A DNA stretch of 64,000 bases, taken from contig JASJOG010000065.1 of the NCBI GenBank assembly GCA_030142905.1, forward strand, positions 990,501 to 1,054,500, read 5' to 3'. The position numbers and the translations under genes were made by a program. The stretch is from Heliopora coerulea. Taxonomy: Eukaryota > Cnidaria > Anthozoa > Scleralcyonacea > Helioporidae. The first letter of the stretch is position 1. Each line of letters begins with the position of its first letter. The notes beneath the pieces are model-generated. The model was not told the DNA's origin, did no database searches, and was given only the letters and a program-made list of their open reading frames with translations. Below are positions 21,129-35,200 of the stretch, one piece after another.

Positions 21129-22288
21129 CGGGTAATTAGAGAAAAAGCTTGTTGATAATGGCAAGTAAGGTAAATGCGTAACCTAAATTAGCTCCCATAG
21201 GGTAGACTTGAAAAATGATGAGAAATGAAACATCAGAAGCGAAGCAGCTTTAAACTGCTAATGAAGTTTACCTTAGATTGTGAACATTCAATCCACGTCA
21301 ACTGCAGCATACCATCAAATACGTATATTGTACGAAAACTCCTGGCGTAATGCATTTAATGACGATTCCCTTAGTCACTACCAATCATTGATGCCTTTTA
21401 AATTTTCACTTCACCGCTGCCCATTCCGCAGTGCTACAATTTGCAGTTCAAGTACACTGGGTGAAATTCGTTCTAAAGAAAAGGTGGAAAGGAAACGTTG
21501 GTATGTGCTATGCAGTTGTACCTTCTTTATTCTTCAATAAAACTTAAGTTTTCAGCTGTTCTTCGGTGCATTAGTCACCAAGTTCTGTATCTGTGTTGAA
21601 GAGGGACTGTCGGTTGATATTTATTGATGCTCAGCAATACAGTTCGGACAAATAGATTCCATAACATGGTTACCTATACAATTAATGTTTACCAGAGACA
21701 GCATTTAGATTTTAGTTTTTTCTGTTTCAGGAACTATGATCGTGGGATGCTTATTGCTGGGGTTGGCTCTTTTCTGACTAAATTTTAGAATGAGTTGATT
21801 GGTGCTATTTTCACGACTAGAGTAATGAAATCATGTCATCTGATAGAGCTGCAAATTTTGACGAAGACGAGAGACAATGCTACGCTGTATTTCAGAGCTT
21901 TCTTGTGGAACGACATCAACGTGAAATGGTTGAGATTCTTCGCTCTGAAGACTCATCCGCGTGCTATTCCGTCGTGGTTAATTCGTTAGAACTGTTTGAT
22001 TCAAATATTAAAGTGAGTCAGATGCTTGTTACGAATCCAAGGAAAGTACTGCCTGTATTTCATTTGGCTCTCCACGAGGCACTGAGAGCATTGTTTCAAA
22101 GTCATCTTCACCAAGCTGGGATGAGCTCGAAAACAAATGTCTGCGTCAGACTCTCCAACCTTCCGACCTGTCCCGAATTGACCCGTAACACCATTCCAAG
22201 GTCATCAGATATTGGAAGACTTTTAGCTGTTACTGGTAAGATTACTGTAAATCAGACTGATGATGGTGTTTGTCGATCCGATTAAATC
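21129..22288 (+). promoter_or_regulatory. CpG-retaining island over the MCM9 5' end
   Basis: CpG reappears at 21129 and stays at ordinary density to 22288, then nearly vanishes again. The island contains MCM9 exon 1 and about 700 bp upstream of it, so I infer it marks the unmethylated promoter. No TATA box is assigned. A possible 5' UTR acceptor, TTTCAG, ends near 21730. Confidence 0.55.
21833..22235 (+). CDS. MCM9: MCM9 exon 1
   Basis: Starts at ATG 21833, the first ATG after the in-frame TAG at 21818, and ends phase 1 at donor GTAAGA (22236). It encodes the MCM N-terminal alpha-helical region. [23 protein letters not shown] and [12 protein letters not shown] match the family. Confidence 0.93.
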
Positions 22289-23149
22289 GGCAGCTGATTT
22301 TGAGGCAGGTTCAACTGGATTGAGACCATAAAATGACTTAATATGATGGGGAGTATTTGTATTGATATTTGCAACCTGGTTCCATTGACAATTGTTGGTA
22401 ATTTTCTCAACAAATACATTTAAAAACACCTTCAAATGTAACATGGAAAATACACAGTCATATAATTTAATATCTCATTTTGTCAGCATCAAGCTCTGGG
22501 AAATTTTTGGAGGGTCTGGCTTTGCAGAAGCAGCAACAACTGCAGCAGCACAAACAACAGTAATGACTACAATAACAGCAATAACAATATCCAAGACAAT
22601 GACAATACTAGATCCAGAAGTCCCATAACCCCTTTTCTAGTTGTGCCCTTATGATAACCTGATAGCTATTGGTGTACTGTCACCAGGGGCACATTAACAA
22701 CCTGTGGAATCCCTAGCTTAATTTCATAACAGGGCCCCTTGCTTGAATTTAGTTATGACTGTAACAGTTTATATATATATATATATGTACATCAGGGGTG
22801 GTGCCAGGAATTCTCCAACCTAGGAGCTAACCTCCCCGGTAGGAGGGCTAAACCAGAGGGGCCAGGAGCATGCCCCCTTTATAATTTCCTTATTTGAAAG
22901 TAGAAAACTTTGTTTTTTGAAAGAATAATCACAACAATGAACTAGAAACAGTTTACTTATAGATTTCATAAGAAGATCAGAGTGTATTAATTCTAGAATG
23001 GTTAAATCAATAACAAGTACTCATAGATTGTATAATATATGTGTTATTAAGTGACAATTCTCAAAAAAATTGTTAAATTTTCACCAAAAGGGGGGAGCTA
23101 TAGTTCCCTTACTGGAGGCTGTTACCCACTCTGCTCCCATCCCTGATTG

Positions 23150-23247
<98 letters not shown>

Positions 23248-26200
23248 ATAAAATAAATTATAGCACCTAACAGATAGGTGCATTGACCATGTTTAGCAGA
23301 ACTCATCTACACAACTGTAATCTCACCTGAAACACACTGGCATCAACAATAAGTGAATGAGAAAGTATTATCCATTGACTTGCATAACATGCATAATGAA
23401 AAGACTGGCACTGTCAGTGCATGTTTGCAATAATTCAGCATTTCTGATTGAAATGTGGGCCTCCCCTCCATGTGGGGGCCCCTGGCATTTTCTGGGCTTG
23501 CCATAGTGTTCATTCACCCCTAATTACTGTCTTTTAAAATGCCAGGTGCTGCTTAAGTAATTCAATAGTTTCGAAAACCAAATTTTATTGACATATGCAA
23601 TGAAGATAATTTGAATTGAACACTGCCTCCTTTTGAAAGTCCATTTCTGACAAATATTGTCTTTCATTTAAACTTTAATTTTCACGAATATCATTCATTT
23701 AGGGCTAGTGCAATAAATTTTGTGAAGAAACTTAAATAAGTGTAAATCCCAAAATATTAGTACTGGCTTTAAAAATCAGTAAGTATGGACATATAAAGGT
23801 GTTAAATCAACATGCATACAATAATATCTTCCTTTTAATCATTATCATATGGGGTCTGCAAATCATTTTTTGAGAATTCTTGGGCTTTGCAACTTTAGAA
23901 ATTGGAGAAACCTTGAGATAACTCTGAGTATTTTCCATACCATTAGGTATTACTGTAGACCCATGTTTGAGAAACTGTTGATGCATGTCAATGGCCTCTA
24001 CCTGTTAACCCTTTACCTACCAAATATTTTTGGAGCATTTTAGATCAATGCAGTTAGTATGTGATTCTGCATATGTTTATTAAAGACCAAGAGCAGTCTT
24101 CCAAATGAAAGGCAACTGTACTATTTTGTGATCACATAGCAAGAAGTAATGCATCCACAATTGCCAAGTCTATATGCAGGTAGAGTGGTGTAGGCAGAAC
24201 TCTGCAGAGACCCTTCTCCGATGTAGTCACTGTCCCATTAGGAGGGTTTGGGGAGGAACAGAGATGGGGAGTTTTTGCTAGAACATTTGTTCATTTTCTA
24301 ACAATATTATTACTTACAAATTTAAAATTGTGCTTGATCACATGTTTTGTCGATTTGTTTCGGATAAAATCCAGAAGAACAAACGTTGGATCGTATACGA
24401 CTTGATCAGTTCCTCCTTGGAGTTAACGTACAGTAAGTTCTGGTCGCGAAGCTTGTAATTTTTGCATGTTATTACATGTACCTGTACTTCTATAAAATCA
24501 CAATTTGAAGTGAATGGGATACAGAATGAGACAGTGCTACCAAGCTACGATATGATTACTGTAACTTCACAGGCAAGTCTTTTGCTACGTTATTACCCAG
24601 TGCTGAGAGTGCTCAGCAATCTGCAGGATTATAAGGTCTTCACACAATCTTTAGGACTATTAATACGCATTACTATGTCACCAGATAATGGCCCGATCCC
24701 CTTATACACCTGCTGAATCCAACTACCAGAATGCCATTCGAAAACTTGTTTGTAATTTACAAACCTGTCAACCCCTGAGAAAGGAAAATCTGAAGTTTCT
24801 ACTTAAAATATACGGAGATTCTAAGAAAAGTCGTGAGATATTGTAAAAGTAGAGAGATTGTTATTTTGCCATAAAGAAACATGTAAAATTGTACCGTGCT
24901 AGCATCAGCTGCCCATGCGTGAACTTCCAAAGATTGCAGGGAATCAAAGCAATGCATCGAGATCTTGTTAATGCTTGAATATGACGAAACCTCGGCAACA
25001 AGCAACAGCATTATGGATGAAAGATCAGTGGAATTTTCAGTATCTATAAAAAAAAAGAAAGGAAAAAATCTTGAGATGCAAGGTTGTCGTGAGATCATGA
25101 CAAAAGGTAAAAAATCGTGTGACTCACGGCGAAACCATGAAAGATGGCAGGTCTGAATGTTAGTCGGAGCAATTGCATTTTGCATTTGCTTTGGAAATTC
25201 AACGTTTGCATCAAAATGAAAAAATTGCAGTGTTCTCACTGGTAGTTGTATCCAGCTGACGTAATAAGGGAGACCGGCCATTGCTGTTACTACTATTTTT
25301 CGTTGTGATGCTTAGAGTGCTATGAATTAGTAACTACAATATCTTTTCTCACTTAGGGACAGTTACTCGCGTTACTAGCGTGAAGTTGGTGGAATGGGAG
25401 AAAGAATTTATGTGCCTAAAATGCAAATATATATTTAAAGTAACCGGCGATTTTGAGAAAAGTTATGCTGTACAAAAACCTACTTATTGTCCAGGTCCTG
25501 ACGACTGCTCATCTGTGAAATTTTCATGTTTATCAGAATCAGGTTTGTGTTTTTATTGCGATATATCACTATTTCAGTTCTTGTTTTGTGACCCGAAAGA
25601 TTAGGCTGGGGTAGTTCTGCATAGGCGAAATTACATGTGCATTGGTTATCAGTTTTCAACATGTTGAAGGCACGTGTACTTGTCTCGCGGGTCAACATCC
25701 GATTGAAAAATCGTAATTTTGTTGACAAACTCTGTGAATGCTACTAAAGAAAGATGTTTTTGTTCAAACGACTTTGGGGTAGAGAAAACCTAAGGGTTTC
25801 CTCGAATAAAATCTCAACATGACATGGATTAACCATACCTCGACAAGAGTTGATTGCTTGACAAGAGCTGGTTACGCGGTGCTCACGAGTTTCCAAGATT
25901 TCGTTCCTGGATTTCCATTGCACTAAATTCATGGTTATGGCGAATGTCAGCAATTCGAAGGAAGAAGAGTATGCAAGACCAGAGAGTACTGTACAACGTT
26001 GTTGTGTGGAGACATGTACCATTCCACGCGAATCTTGCAGATCCGGAAAGCCGAGTGGGCCAGTGGTTAAGCAGCATCGACTGTGGTGGAATGGCTGCCT
26101 CTAAGATACAACACGTACCGGCAGATCAAAGATGCAAAAGCTTAACTACGAGGCAACAAATAAACTAAGAAAGTTTTGTGAGAGAAGAGAGTACAACAGT

Positions 26201-29200
26201 GCTCCAGATGTTCTGAAGGTCTTGAAGAAGATCGAAAGCGAGTGAATTTGCAGCGGAATATGATTGGGTTGCTGCATTGTATTAACCGAATCCAAGGTCA
26301 CTATCCCGTATACATCCCAGATTTTTCCACCTACTTAAAGAAGTTTGTGCAGCACGCGTACAAAGTCAGTCTTTACGGCGAAGTAGCCCTAACTGTGGCC
26401 AAAGGTTATGACTAGAGGCCACGACTGAGGCTAGTTACTAAGAAATTCGTCAAAAAATGCATTGGCGGCAAGCGTACTCTAACCCGTAACCTGTTTTTTT
26501 CCCCCGCAAAACTGCACCGAGGGAACGATCCCATTCGAAGTCATCAATGTTGAAAACGCAGGACCCCTAACCTACAGAGTGACTGAGTGTTGGCAAAGAA
26601 ACAAGGCAAAGCATGCATGTTGTATTAATGTAGTCAAACACGAGAACTTCATCTGAGGTAGCTGCCTACCCTGGAAACCTAGAATTTCATTCAAAGCCCA
26701 AAGAGGTTCATCTCCAGACGAGGTAGACTAGTGGAGATCTACTCAGACAACGGGCGAACGTTCTTTGAAGCATAAAGAGAGCTTCGCTTGTTCATACGTG
26801 ATGAACAGCTGAACGACTTACTGGCTTGTAATCACAACTCATTGTGCCATGTTTGGGCGATCCGCTTGAACGGCTGGGTGGTCTAATGGAAAGACCTATT
26901 CACAAGAATAGTGTACATAGTTTATTATCAAGGTAGGAAATTGAGTTGATATCCCTTGACATGGAAGTTACTCTCAACGGAAGACCTTTGAGTTGCGTAG
27001 AGGAACACTTACACGTACCAATCCTATCCCCGAACGCCCCACTCTTCTCCAAACGTAACCTTCTACCAGGACTTTACACTTCTCTCGAAGATTCCGACGT
27101 CAGAAAGAGAGCCAGATATATGGAGGAATGCAATCAGGCTGTGTTCCCTTGGACGAAAGAGTACTTCAGTGAATTACATGAACGGCGTAGAACAAAAGTG
27201 TGGCAATGAGAAACCCACAGAACAGGAATTCGCTGAAACTTGGTATTGTCACCAAGCTCATTGTGGGACGCTATTGAATTATGAGAGCGGCGAAGTTTCT
27301 TGATGGGTGCATTGGAATGTACCACTCAGCACCATTATCTATTGGAACTATCTTGTGACAAATCGTTGGTGAGCACTAAGGCTACGTTTACGCTACAGCA
27401 AAAGTCTTCGGATTCACACAAAATGTTTTCGGATTCGTTGGCCGTTTACACAGGAAAACGTATCTGCCACTATCTGGGATAGTTTCATGCTATGAAACTA
27501 TCCCAGATAGTGGCAAACACAGCTTACTTATCCAAGAATGGACTTAAATCCTCACAAATTTTATTGAAAGTAGCGCCGAAAAACCGGAAAATTTCTATTC
27601 GTTATTTGTTTATTGCAGCCTGTAATAAGAAATTACCCCACCACTGGCTACTTCTGCTTTTATTCACAAAAAAGAGAAGGATTTCTCCGGAGTCTTAGCT
27701 GTCCGGATTCAAAGTATCCAGATTCTTATCCGGATTCGTATTTATCCAGATTCGTGTGCAATCCGAAGACGTTCTATACAGGATTCGTTACTTCAGTGTA
27801 AACGGCTACTTTGAATCCGAAGAAAACGTCTGTGGATTGCGTGCGAATCCGGAGAAATTAGGTCCAGTTTAAACGTAGCTTAAATCTGCTGGTACACTGC
27901 GTCTAAAGGAGATTGCCAGTGAGGAACAGTGAATAATTTCCCTGGAAAAAGTTTTGATAAATGTCACACGTTGTTGAGGATGCAGACAAATGCTAGAAAA
28001 CAGGGTGTTTTTCTTTTTTTACACTCTCAGCTGAAGGAATGCGTTATTGTATACTTTGACTAGATTTTATTATAGTTTTTACTGAATAATTTTCCAACTC
28101 GGATCTGACGAGTCAGGTGTTTTTGTACCACAGACGTAAAAATAGGCATGATTATAGCTATGGATTTTTCAGCACTGGAGCCACAGGTGGAATTTCGAAT
28201 AAGTCGTACCTAAGTTAACTCTTCCTGCTGACTTTTTGTACGTTTTATTGAAGTTGGTCTCGAGATTGAGTGAACAATCCAGATGCACCCCCAAATTTCT
28301 ATAACTGGTGGCGCAGCAAATGGCTGATTCTCCAATTTTGAAGTCAAACTTTCTAGTACAGAAGAGACCAAGCCGCTCTCTCCTTGATCAAAAAGCATTG
28401 CAACAGTTATTTCCACTTTTAACTCAATCATTGATTCATTAATACGACGCCAATGTAAAAAGTTACTGATATATTTATTTAGACTAATTGCGATGTGAAA
28501 TTGTTCGAAGATGTAAATATTACGGTGTAATCTACATAACTCATATAGTAAGTTTTGCATGGTGAATTGATCGGAGTGCATAATTAAAATGAATAAGAAA
28601 GAGCAACGCGCCATGATATCGATACTTGTGGCACCCCACCAAATGTAGGATTTGGACAAGATAGATCTGCGTCGTATTGTGGAAGTCTTAAGAGGGGCCC
28701 TGGGTAACTCCGTAGCAATTGTCCTAGATCCCCTGCTGTTGTTAAAGAATCCACCATTTCACAAGACCACTTGGTATTTTTGTGTTTAAGAGACAAAACC
28801 TGAATGCTGCCGTGACTATCAGGAGGTCAAAATCCAGGAGCTAATTCAAAATTTGGCGATTGGAGTGATTCCGATGTGCATGTGGGTAGTTCTTGAAGAT
28901 GATTTGGTCGATTGCTGTAAACCTGGAGACGACGTGACTGTTTGCGGCATTGTCATGAGGAGATGGAAGGCAGTAAAAGTCGATGTCAGTATAAATTAAT
29001 TTATGGGTTGTTTGGGGTTTAGTTATTGGAGGCTGTTGCGGTCCTTTGGTATCCTTTTTGTTGTTGTTATTTTATTTTGATTAATTTTATTTAACTCATT
29101 TATTATATTTTACTCATTTTATTTTATTTAATTTCATTTCATTCCGTTTCATTTCATTTCATCTCATTGTATTGTACTGTATTGTGCTGTACTGTATTGT

Positions 29201-32200
29201 ATTGTATTTATTTCATTTTAATTCATTTACATTTCATTTTATATTATTTTATTTTATTATTTTTTTTAATTTTGTCCTCTGAGGTCTCTATAAAGGTCAA
29301 TGTGCCAGTGCTTGAAAATGCTTTTGACCTTTTGTGGTGTGAAATTTACACGAGTTACACATACATTTACATGTAACATGCAGACCTTTATATGAAGAAA
29401 ATACACGCATTCTTTATTTTTCTCCAAGCCCACCAAATAATCGATTAAATATTTTCTAATATACAAAATGACCATGTTTGTTGTATAAGAAACTAAAGTT
29501 TAGTGAAATACATTCAAATATTATTACCTTCAAAACTACATTATCTTGTCCGAAATAGCATGTCGGGGATTTTTCATATCCCACGTACTCTGAATTTTAA
29601 CTCTTTTTCAAGTTGAGAAGACGGTTTTGCCAATTTAAGTGCAAACCAGGTCATAAAACCTGAAGCAATTAGAACTTCAAAATTCCCCAAATAAAATTTG
29701 GATGAGATAAAATTTGAATTAGTTCAAAAAGGACGCTTTTGGTTTCATAGTAGACATTGTCATTTTGCGTTGTGAAAGATCTTATATTGACACTTTAACA
29801 CTCCTGGTAAAATTGAAGCCTGTCCTTCTGTTAAAAGCCTTGTAAGTGACATATACTACGTCTGTATCATTCTGCATGGTACACGTTTTGACACTGCAGA
29901 AGTATTATCAAGAATTGAATCTTCAAGCCTTTGAAATTTTATGAATCGCTACACCGTTTATCCAATTAAATGACTGTCTTCCTCGTGTTTGATTTAGGCA
30001 AAATGTGAACTTGAAGTTGTTATTCAGGCAAACCACGTGAATGTAAACAACGAGCAAAGTGCTGGAGCCATTGTTACCGATGAAATCAGAGCTGAATTCG
30101 AGAACTTTTGGAGTGAGCATTCAAGTAATCCTCTTGAAGGTCGCAATCACATTGTAGCCAGTATTTGTCCTCAAATATTTGGCTGTTATGTTGTCAAGCT
30201 GGCAGTTATTTTAGTGCTGATTGGTGGTGTGCAAAGGATAGATCCATCGGGCACCAAAGTTCGTGGAGAAGCTCATCTACTACTTGTAGGTGATCCCGGT
30301 AAAGTGCTCTGATTACTATTTTTTGTTTCCTGTCCCAAAATACATTTACGACTTGTGGCTAAGGCTACGTTTACACTAGACCAAAGTTTTCGGATTCGTA
30401 GACAATCTGGGTACCTTTTCTTCAGATTCAAAGTAGCCATTTACATTGAAGTAACGAATCTGGCATTGAGAGTTTTCCATTGCTCACGAATCCGGATAAT
30501 TATGAATCTGGAAAAGAATCTGGATACTTTGAATCCAGAGAGCCAAGACTCCAGGGAATTTGTCTTCGTTTTTGTGTATAACAGCAGAAGTAGCCAGTGG
30601 TGGGACAATGTGTTTTATCAGAGGCTGTTATTTAAAAACAGAATGCAAAAAAAATTTTTGTTGTCCCTGGTTACTTTCAATAAAATTTGCGAAGATTTAC
30701 GTCCATTCTTAGATAAGAAAGCACTGTTGGCGTTTAACACGAGGATGCATCCAACCCAGATACTTTTTCCTATGTAAACGGCCAAAAAATCCGAATACAA
30801 TTTTTACATGAATCCGAATAATTTTTGAATTCAGAGACTTTTGCTGTAGTGTAAACATAATCTAAATTAGTTTTCTCTGTTACCTTGTTCACCATTCTTA
30901 CTGGTCCACAAATGATTTCGCCGGGGTCCCGAATCCTGCTGTAACATTTACTACTTATTGACCGAGCGTGAGTTCTGTACTAGTAAAATATCGGACCGAT
31001 GTTTTTAAGTACGGACCGAGACGACCGCAGTGAATTGACGTCCATGCAAATAGTGACTGAGAGGTCATATATTTCACTAGTACAGACCGAACAAGTGAGG
31101 TCAATACGTAGTATATTATATGGCTTTCCTGAAATATAATTCACAAGTGCAAAGGCACAGAACGTCAAACTGTAAGCACTTGAAAGTCTGTCGTCGTTTA
31201 ATATTGCATTTCTTGCCTTTCGCTTTCAGAACTTTGCTCTGCATGGTTACTTTCCTTTTTCGGATTGTTTGTAATACGCTTTCATCTCATATTTTGTCAA
31301 GAATTTTAATTTTTATTCGACGTAAGCAAGGCTTTTTTAAATTCCCCCGTGAACGGGCAATACCGGAAATATCCGACTACTTAGAAATCAATAAAAATGA
31401 AGGATTTGCGTGTTCGGACCACTAGCTTACACAGCCATAGAAATAAACAGAGATATTTCCCCCTCGTTGATTTTTGACACAAACCTCACACGTTGGAGTT
31501 TTGGTACATCATTACCTCGTGTATAAATGCTCGACCGTACTTCGCACTTGCTGTCAAGTCATCTGTATCTACTATTTGGAAAGTGCTTACGTACTGAATT
31601 TACACATGCGTCAGTGATTTACAAGAAATTGAAAGAGTGAGTGAAACAAACGAGCGAAATATCTGTTTCAAACTAACGAGTGCTAAAAAAACCGTACAAA
31701 GTCATTTTCCACAATGTAGTTTGTTTAGTTATCTGTCACATTCTGAGGTTTCGTTTGTCGATGAAAAACTTTGAAAAAGGCCTTTTGTGTTTCTGATTCG
31801 ACGAATCATTTTTCCCACTTATGATTGGTTTGGGAATTTCCGAGCGACCAATACACGATCAATAAAATGTGTATAAATCTCAGTATATTGAAAATAAGAG
31901 GAATTTTGGAATGTCGTGTAAATGTTATCTTTCTTAACTTTCTACCCATCATCAATAGTTCAGTCAGCTATTGTTTGCACTGCTAGACCGACGGTCATGG
32001 GTCCGAATGCCTTTGAGACTCAACAAGGTATTCCATAAATCTGTGGAAGTTGTCAGTGCAATGAAATCTTAGCACATGATGAGAAGTATATCAATAACTC
32101 TTGGGGTTTCGCTTATATATAGGAACTGCAAAATCTCAAATCCTAAAATATGCTGCGAAAATCGTTCCTCGGTCGGTTTTGACCACTGGCATTGGCTCAA

Positions 32201-35200
32201 CAAGCGCCGGACTTACCGTTACCGCATTAAAAGATGGTGGCGAGTGGCAACTTGAAGCTGGAGCGCTAGTGCTTGCTGATGGAGGATTGTGTTGTATAGA
32301 CGAATTCAACTGTATCAGAGAGCATGACCGTATAAGTGAGTACATAAGCATTCCCCCAATTCAGTGTGATAATTGAGCTCTAGTGTTCCCATATTTCCCG
32401 ATTCGATATATGATTATTGCAAATCTTCTGACTGATCGTAAACTAGTCTTACTAAGCATTTTTACTACACATTTCTTCAAATTATTGACTACGATTGGTC
32501 AAAAACTTTGAGACAATTCTCGATGTCTCTACTTCTGCTTGGTAGAACAACAGACATTGACATGTTCTGAGCCCGATACCCTTATCTGCAACCTGTCCAG
32601 GTTGAGAAAGGAAAGCCGCTTATCAGTGGCGTAAATCATGAGAGGGATGGAGGAGATGTATCCCACCACGTTTTAGACAACGGGGATGACTATCGTAATC
32701 ACCCCCCTCACTTTTGAACTTGAGATTTTAGAAAGAATACGAGAGTATCGAACCTGATATTCTAGTAAATTCATTCAAATATCATATTTGCTGTGCCTTG
32801 TTTTCTGTTGGCTGCTGCGTCAGTAATTAAACATCAGCCAGTTACAAGCTAGGTCTGTGTGATTATTATTCCCGCATCGTCACAGTTGTCACTCTCGTAA
32901 ACGGTCTTTGCCATCCTAATTTTCTCGCCCTCCCCAAATGTACCCTCCGTAGCTTAATTCCATTATTACTATTATCATTATCAACTATAATTTACGAGGG
33001 TAACAGATAACAATTTTTAAAAATTGAAAAACTACTGGCCCTCGAACTGCACTATTATAGAATAATATAAAAAGTATAATTAGAATATATACTGTAGATT
33101 AATTAGAATGTATATTAATATATACATGAACATAGATTACTAGAAGCTAAAATGATAAATATTTTTTTTATCTGTCTAAAAATGTTTTCTTTAAAGTATT
33201 CTTAAAAGAAAAGAGAGAAGTTTTATTACGTAGTGCTGGCGATAAACGATTCCAAGACTTAACAGCCGATACTGTGAATGATCTTCCACCATCGTTCTCA
33301 CGCTTATAACGCGGGCAGAGTATGTTAATGTGTCCGTGTCTAGTCACTCTAGAATGCACATCGGCATTACGAGGAAACATATCGCTGATATAAGCGAGAC
33401 TATTCCCGTTTATTCCATTATAGATTATTGAACATTTAATAATTTCGACTTCATCATAGAATTGAATCCAGTTGAGTTTTCTGAATAGTTCAACAGTCCT
33501 GTCTTCTTTACTCGCGTACATGATTACTCTTACAGCACGCTTCTGTAGTTTAAAAATCCTTTCGATGTCATTTTTTGAGCAAAAAATCCAAACTGTGCTT
33601 CCATAGAGCATCACAGATTTAATCATTCCGTTATAAAACTGTTTTCGGTCGCTAATGGGAAGGTATGTCGCATTAAGTTGCATCAACAAAATACGTGGTC
33701 AATTTTTTTCCCCAGTTCTCTTTCCTTGTCTTTAAATTCAACGACGGATAATCCAGGTCACCTAACCCAAACCAAAACCCTAACCTAACTGTCCCAGTAG
33801 GAGGTTTACTGCCTCGTTTTTACACTATCTTGACCTAGTTGTCGCTATATAACTATATTTTAACATTTTGAACGTGCGAAAACTCGAAGAAAATCAAACA
33901 CTGCAGAGTAACCAAACAACAGTTTGAGTGCAAAGAAAATAAAATAAATAAAAACTCTATTTCGTGACGGACCCTCTCGCTCCAGATCCGTACTGGTCGC
34001 ATTAACCACTACACTAGGCTTGCTGGCTCTATACAGGCAGCTTAAAGGCGTATATGATTTCATCATGCAGTGAGGGTCCTCAGGGAAAAGTGTAACAAAA
34101 TTAGGAAGGCAAAGACCGTTTTCGAAAGGGAAAATAGCCACGCCGTCAGGCGTACGGCCACAGATTGCTGGGGTTGATTGAGGATGTGATTACGATGAGT
34201 TCATCCACGGGAAATATGTGTCTTCACAGACATCAAGAAACTAGCACTATTGCGGGTTTTCATTCATTGCGTTAATTATTGACTCATTAAGAATTGCATG
34301 TGTTAGTCTTTTAACAAGGTAGTATATGAACATGGTAGATCAACCCAAAGTTCATTAAAACACGAAAACTGTGCACCTTATTTAGCTTTGCTTTATCCTA
34401 TCTTAATGGCCTCACACCAACTCTGGATCTCCTAAACGTGGAACTCTTAAATTGTCACCATGCAAGCACTAATTATTTTTGAACTCAAGCAGTAACTATT
34501 TTCGAGAAACATTCCCCCCCAACATTTTTCATGGATTTACGCCCCTGCCGCTTATCTGACAAAGTTTTAGAAGTTCTAATTGTTCCAAAATTAGTTAGTT
34601 GCTACTTGAAAATGTATAATGGAACAATTGTTTGTTTAGTTAATCGTGGAAATTTTTTCCAAACAGTGATTGAATTCGGCTTTTTGATGTCAAGAATTGT
34701 CAGTGTCTCACTGTTATTTGCCTTAGTTTTCCATTTCAGTCGATAAAGCACTTTCTACAACCTTACTGGAGTAATACTGACAATTATAGCATAGCATCAG
34801 TTACTACTCTTCTCGTTTTTATCGTGTTTAATACACCAGGTCCCTCGTTTTTACCGCTTTTTACTGTGTATTTTCTACGACGAAATTTCCGAGAAATTAG
34901 TGTCTTATTTAGCATGGTTAGATAAAAACTTGCTAAGCCGTTGATCCTCTTTGAATTCATTGATTTTACTTCCTCACAAATGGCAATTGCTGGCTCCATT
35001 CCTGCAAACTCCCACTGGAGTTTTCTTTCAGAGCTGTCTGCAGCCAAGTGAGCGATAAATTCAAGCACTCGTTTATTGATGTTTGCCGTTTACCGATAGG
35101 TTCTTCTTGTTTCAATATCAACCTTGGTGATTAACGATTTTTATTTATTTATTCATTCACTCATTCATTCATTCATTCATTCATTCATTTATTTGCTTGT

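Larger units (their letters stand above)
25543..28790 (+). other. MCM9 intron 2
   Basis: A 3.2-kb intron filled with relics: a BEL/Pao piece (25850-27290), a Harbinger MITE (27380-27880) and a LINE fragment (28205-28790) that reaches the splice acceptor of exon 3. Confidence 0.6.

Noticed and set aside
23151..23248. CRISPR-like array
   Set aside because: It is a plain TATC microsatellite without spacers; this is a eukaryotic genome.
24799..25281. 160-aa minus-strand protein
   Set aside because: No recognised domain, biased composition, within MCM9 intron 1; likely chance.
28210..28659. 149-aa minus-strand protein as a host gene
   Set aside because: Neighbouring frames show LINE reverse-transcriptase blocks; this open frame is an accident of the relic.
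33945..34035. tRNA gene on the minus strand
   Set aside because: An A-box-like segment is present, but the B box and acceptor stem are not convincing; at most a SINE fragment.
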